64,000 bases of DNA from Megascapheus bottae. Taxonomy: Eukaryota > Chordata > Mammalia > Rodentia > Geomyidae. Position numbers and translations under genes: made by a program. The notes beneath the pieces are model-generated. The model was not told the origin of the DNA, did not search any database, and was given only the letters and a program-made list of their open reading frames with translations. The stretch covers positions 2,044,810 through 2,108,809 of the forward strand of contig JANJXV010000162.1 in assembly GCA_024803745.1 (NCBI GenBank). The letters are read 5' to 3'. Below, piece after piece: positions 59,387 to 64,000 of the stretch; positions within the stretch are counted from its first letter, which is position 1, and every line of letters starts with the position of its first letter.

Positions 59387-59622
59387 AAACACACGAATTG
59401 TGAGATACTGTAACAATATGAGATAACCAAGGGACAGCAAAGGAGATGAGAGACAACATAGTACATTAGGGACAATAATCATTCATTATATGGCTTTTGT
59501 TTCAATATCCTGGAGGTCCTTTCAATTAGCTTCATACTATATGGCCTTATGTATCACGATTTTGAAAAAAAAATAAAGTAATTTCACTCTTCTATCAGAA
59601 AAATTATAAAGATACGAATTGT
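59387..59622. mobile_element. L1-derived insertion with TSD (unit C)
   Basis: Same as in A and B. The left duplication has two substitutions relative to the right one (59608-59622); these are private to C. Confidence 0.75.
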
Positions 59623-62506
59623 AACTGCAGGACATTCTATTACTCAGATATCTGAGATGTTATTTCAGGAAAAAAAACAAGCTTAAGAAAGAATTAGATC
59701 CAAGTAAGTAATGACAATATTCTTTTGCATATCTTTTTCTTGTTCTCTAAAAGGAGGAAGTGTTACATTTAAAATATAAAAGTGTATTTAAAATCATGTA
59801 CAGCACGTTCTAGCCATAAGTTGTAAGCTCCTAGCTTTTATTTTACTACCTTTCCCAAGGAAAGACTGCACAGGTTCACAGCACCTTCTCCTTTAAAAAT
59901 GCTTTGTGATATAGACAAGTAGCAATTGTTATAAGAATTCCCAGTTCCTTATACACCTAATCCACTGTGACGCATTCCATTTGTTCCTTGTGTGCAAACT
60001 GCAGTTTTAGCTATTTTGTGCTATGAGATTGACTTATGTTATTTCATTATTCTGGATTCCTGCCTTTAGATTTGCTTGAAAAAGGAATTTTCCCCCTAGT
60101 TTATCATGTTTCTCCTTTCTGAAGTTACTGATCTTCAATGTCTCAGATTACTCTTAGTCTGTTCAATGTCCTCCTTGTCTTTTCCATCGTATCTGACAAC
60201 CATTTATATTAACAGTGTGTGTGGGTGTATGCTGAGCATTTTTGAAGTATAATAAATTATTTCTACTTTGAGCTCCATCTAATTAGACATCCTGACTGAA
60301 ATTCTGCCTGTGGTTCACTGTTGCTAAACCATGAAGAGTTTCGGCTTAAACAGTGGTCTTTATTCCATCCATCTAATGAACGTTTGTAACTAGAGGAGTG
60401 ATTTTTTTTTCTGCTCATTTTACTGGTCAAAATTATCACAGCGTTGGAATAACTGGAATTTGAAGGGAATTCAGAGACCATCTGGTCCAATCCTCTCCTT
60501 TGTTCAACTAAGATAAATGAGCCTCAGAGCTTGAACACGTGGTGTCTGAACTAAAACTGGAATCTAGATCTCTGGTCTCCACGTCTGGTACCTCATTGCC
60601 TACTATGATTGCTATACTTTTTTCTTAAGTGAAATAGTGTTATTGCCTAATTTTCAAAACAAAGAGATGCAGGGAATGAAATCTTGATTAATCAGGGATC
60701 TTTGGTTATCAGCAGCTGAACTTAACTCTAGCCATTTTAGAAAAAAATGTATTTTTCGGGAAGATCATTAGAGGATCACTGTGTTCCTCAACCAAGGTTG
60801 GAGTGTAAGGAAGAGAACTCAGGGTTTGGTCAGACCTCAGGAGTCTTCACATTCTAGTTGGCTGTCTGAATATCCTCATGTTTCCTGGGGATGGGAATGC
60901 ATTACAGTCTCTGCTGTATTCTGTCAGTGTCATGAGCACAGTTGTAGACAAGGGCCACAAAACCTAGCAGGTGAGTTCTGGACCAGTTAAGTCTTCTGTG
61001 GTTGAGTTCTGCAAGAGTCTTGTGAACACTGTATTGTGTGAATGGTAAGGCTAAGATGTTACACCTCCAGTAAAGCCTAAAAGAATCCCACAAACAAACT
61101 AATGGTAGTGCTGTAGAAAACAAATGAGCATGTCCTTGTAGAGAAATTGATTAGCAATCCTGGTTTATCAAATAGGTCAATTTATAATAGAAGGTAATTA
61201 CTAAAAATTCAGAACAGTTGGTTTAAGCCATAAGGACATTTTTCTGCCATGACCAAGTGATGCAATCAAGAAACCAGACACAGTTCATGCTTTTATATGC
61301 CATCTTTGCCTTGTTTGTTTGTCACCCTTAAATTGCTAGCTAATAGCTACAGAATGGCTGCCATGTATTACATTTATATTCTGAAATAGGAAGCAAGACT
61401 GTGTCCAAGACATCCAAAGAACTACTACTTCCCTTTATATCCGAGGCTACATTTTTCGGTCCTGAGGCATCTGGCTTGTTTTCCCATCTATTTTATTGTA
61501 GACATTTGGTCGGTGGATGCCAATTAACAAGACAATGGAATTAGAAAAAAATGACAGATTTACTCTCTGATAGTAGATTAAAAAATGACTATTCCCCTGC
61601 CCAAGAGGTGATTTTCCACAAGAAAATCACTGGCAGTTTTATACCTAATGAAATACCATCGCAATTAGCCAAAAGAGAAAGGTGAGCAAGGCAGTTATGT
61701 AGGAGACCAATTTCCTTGCTCATTCGTTAGGGTGGTTTTTTTGTGTGTGAGAGTTGGAGCATGCAGGTCCCATGAAGAACAGATATATAGACTAAAAGAC
61801 TGGTGAAAATTGACTATACAGGTATCAGAAAAACCCAAGAGAATTAAAAAAAACATTTTTATGTGGTACATATTGAATGAGTGATTGAAATATGTGTTAA
61901 CAGAAAGTATTCCCAATATATATTAATGCATCATGTATATATATATGTATATATGCATGTTGACTGTTTTATAAATTACAGTTTAAAAAATGTATCCCAG
62001 GGAAACAGATAGCAATGTATACAAATGTTTACAAGAAATATGTTTATTACTTATAATTATGAAAACTGGCATAATTGCCTGGAAACAAGCAAAGGTTTAT
62101 GTTTTTGAAGGCAGTATAATGAGTTCAAGAAAATTAAATGCTTCTGTGGAATAAATCAGGTTTGCAAATAAACCAGGTTTCCTCAAGAAAAAAATAATTG
62201 CATATTACGAACTATTATTTCTGCATTCTGAAATTGCTATATGTTTATACAAAGCTTATAATTCTCTAAAAAATACTCAGATTTTGCCTAGGGTAGACCT
62301 TTATTCTAAGACTGATTTTAGATGTAGAATTTTGCAATCAGTCATCAAAACCTGTTTAAATTTTGATGTAGAATTTAGATTGAATGTAATGTTATTTGCA
62401 ACTCATAGTCTTAGAAACTGAGGTCAAATAGGTGCCTGCTGATAAGTAGTACCTTCACCTCTCACTTGGAAAATTATTTACTCAACTACAAAGGTATTCC
62501 TGTTCA

Positions 62507-63022
62507 TTCTCCTCTACTTACTATTGGTTTTCTACCCAGCAGTCAGACTGAACTTTGATATGCTCATCCAGATGGTGACACATACACACACACTCAAACT
62601 TCCTAGAGCCTTCTATCACACTCAGTGATACCCTCAACCCCCTTTTCAGACTCATCTCTTCCTCTATTGCCTACCTCATCTTCTACAACACGTAATGTGG
62701 TCACAGTGGCTTCCTCATGGGTCTTAGCCTCACCTTGCTTCTATGACTTTTGAGGACCTGTGAATATGTCTCTTCCTCTTCTTGGATAGAGGTATCTAAG
62801 ATCCTGTCTGAAATCTTCAAATAGCTCGTTTGCTAACCTCTCTCAAGTTTGTGTTCTGGTGCGTCTTCCTGGCCAGTAAGCAGAGTTTCATTTCTCTGTA
62901 TCATTCTTTCTGTGTGGTGTGCCTGTTGTGCTTTGTATTTGGCTGTGAGTTCCACAAATGCGAGGATTTGTCTTCTTCTCTGTCGTATCCATATGAGTCA
63001 CTGGGTCAGTGTTTAAACCATG
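62507..63022 (+). repeat. Ancient L2-like LINE 3' end (unit C)
   Basis: Appears identical to the unit B copy. Confidence 0.5.
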
Positions 63023-64000
63023 TTTAATTTATATATCAATCCATAAGTCCTTTGAATAAGTGGATCACTTACCACTTAGAGCCCATGGTTTCTAACTCCA
63101 AATGACATGTTTTTTTCCTTACTGCCCAATAGAACATCTGTAGAGTCATAGATTATATAGATAGACATGTATCAATTAATCTCTGATTAGAACATGCTTA
63201 TTATGGTTCTTCATTATACTGAGAAAATTTTATTTTCTTACATAGCTGTGCATCTGGCAAGCAAGAAATGAAGATTTATGTACCTTAAGCTTATGATAAT
63301 GCTGTTTTATAAGAATACTTCAAAGGGAAGAACATTTATATTCATTAGAAAGTCTTTTTGACTTGTCCACAAAAATTCATCACAATTTATTTTTGCCTCT
63401 TGCTTAAGCATTGTGATGAATTAAAATAGATAATTAGATAAAAAGCTATTTATAATGTATCATAGCTATTGGTAACCTCAAAGTATTCAAAGCATCATTA
63501 ATAGCAAAGTGCATAAAGATGGAGTAGTTCGGTTTGCCATTTATAGTAAATTATGCAACCCTTTAAAGTATAGCAAGAACTTGAGTAATGGATGATCCTG
63601 AAGATAATGTCAAGGGACTGGTGACAGTCAGTGGCAAGGGAAGCTAGGCTTTGAAAAAAATAGTTCTGTAAAATCTGTGTACCAGTTGCTCTTTTCCATC
63701 CTCACAATAACAATGCAGACCTATCCCATCCCTGACCTGTAAATCCCTGCGTGTTACCCCCAGTCTCATGCTTCCGTCTTAACCCTCTGCCAACGCGGAT
63801 TCTTTCTAATTACTGGAATCTTATTCCTTAAGCCTGCTGTAGAAAAGAAATTGTCAGTAATATTTTGGAAAATCCTTTTTATCTTTCTTAATTATTTATG
63901 AAAACTTGACATCAAGAGATGAGAAAATTCCTGCTAAAAATCAACTAGCCCATAAAAGACGGGTTATGTATACACACATTTTATTATTTCTTTTGCAGTT

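Larger units (their letters stand above)
58186..64000 (+). repeat. 7.1-kb segmental duplication, copy C (cut by window end)
   Basis: Follows B directly with a period of 7116 bases and runs to the window edge at the position equivalent to 56884 in B, so its end and any further units are unseen. Sub-features: L1-derived insertion 59387-59622 (left duplication mutated to aaacacacgaattgt), MIR-like 60457-60620 and L2-like 62507-63022. No supported gene. Confidence 0.95.

Noticed and set aside
34000..64000. Direct repeats considered as a satellite or CRISPR-like array
   Set aside because: A 7.1-kb period with only three copies and mixed old transposons inside is a segmental duplication, not a satellite or CRISPR array.

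Overview
This is a window of mammalian, almost certainly rodent, nuclear DNA. It is AT-rich and I see no host protein-coding gene, tRNA, rRNA or CRISPR array. Rodent origin is read from 7SL-derived B1-type SINEs, ID-like tRNA-derived SINEs, a composite SINE (B1-like left half plus ID-like right half), a second SINE made of two tRNA-like modules, and a young L1 family with a C-rich/G-rich 3' UTR tract. This SINE mix suggests a squirrel-related or castorimorph rodent (kangaroo rat, pocket mouse or beaver group) rather than mouse or rat. That last step is inference from memory of the families.

Layout. 1-691 is one arm of an inverted duplication whose partner is 44188-44880. 692-16400 is old unique sequence with scattered MIR-like fragments, SINEs, a 5'-truncated L1 with a clean 15-bp target-site duplication (10539-11488), and an orphan CpG-rich L1 5'-UTR fragment (about 15430-16018). 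16400-33800 carries three decayed plus-strand L1 3' halves (17906-19488, 25851-28250, 29436-30622), a minus-strand L1 tail lying tail-to-tail with the second one, and a private 234-bp tandem duplication (20526-20993).

33809-64000 is the most unusual part. A 7.1-kb non-coding unit occurs three times in the same orientation: A at 33843-40990, B at 51255-58185 and C at 58186 to the window end. B and C are a direct tandem with a 7116-bp period and look nearly identical. A and B are separated by 10.26 kb of other sequence (40991-51254), which sits where about 152 bp of an L1 3' UTR would be expected in an unbroken array. A 37-nt scrap of the unit interior lies at the left edge of A. The intervening 10.26 kb contains the second arm of the inverted duplication, two long CT microsatellites, several SINEs, a small L1 tail and an LTR plus primer-binding-site remnant of an endogenous retrovirus. 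The whole resembles a locally amplified and rearranged segment, or an assembly error imitating one.

Nothing here works together as an operon or pathway. The only recognised protein-coding sequence is decayed L1 ORF2. One decayed reading frame of unknown origin (42552-43484) is noted. Long-read validation of 33.8-64 kb decides whether the amplification is biology or assembly.
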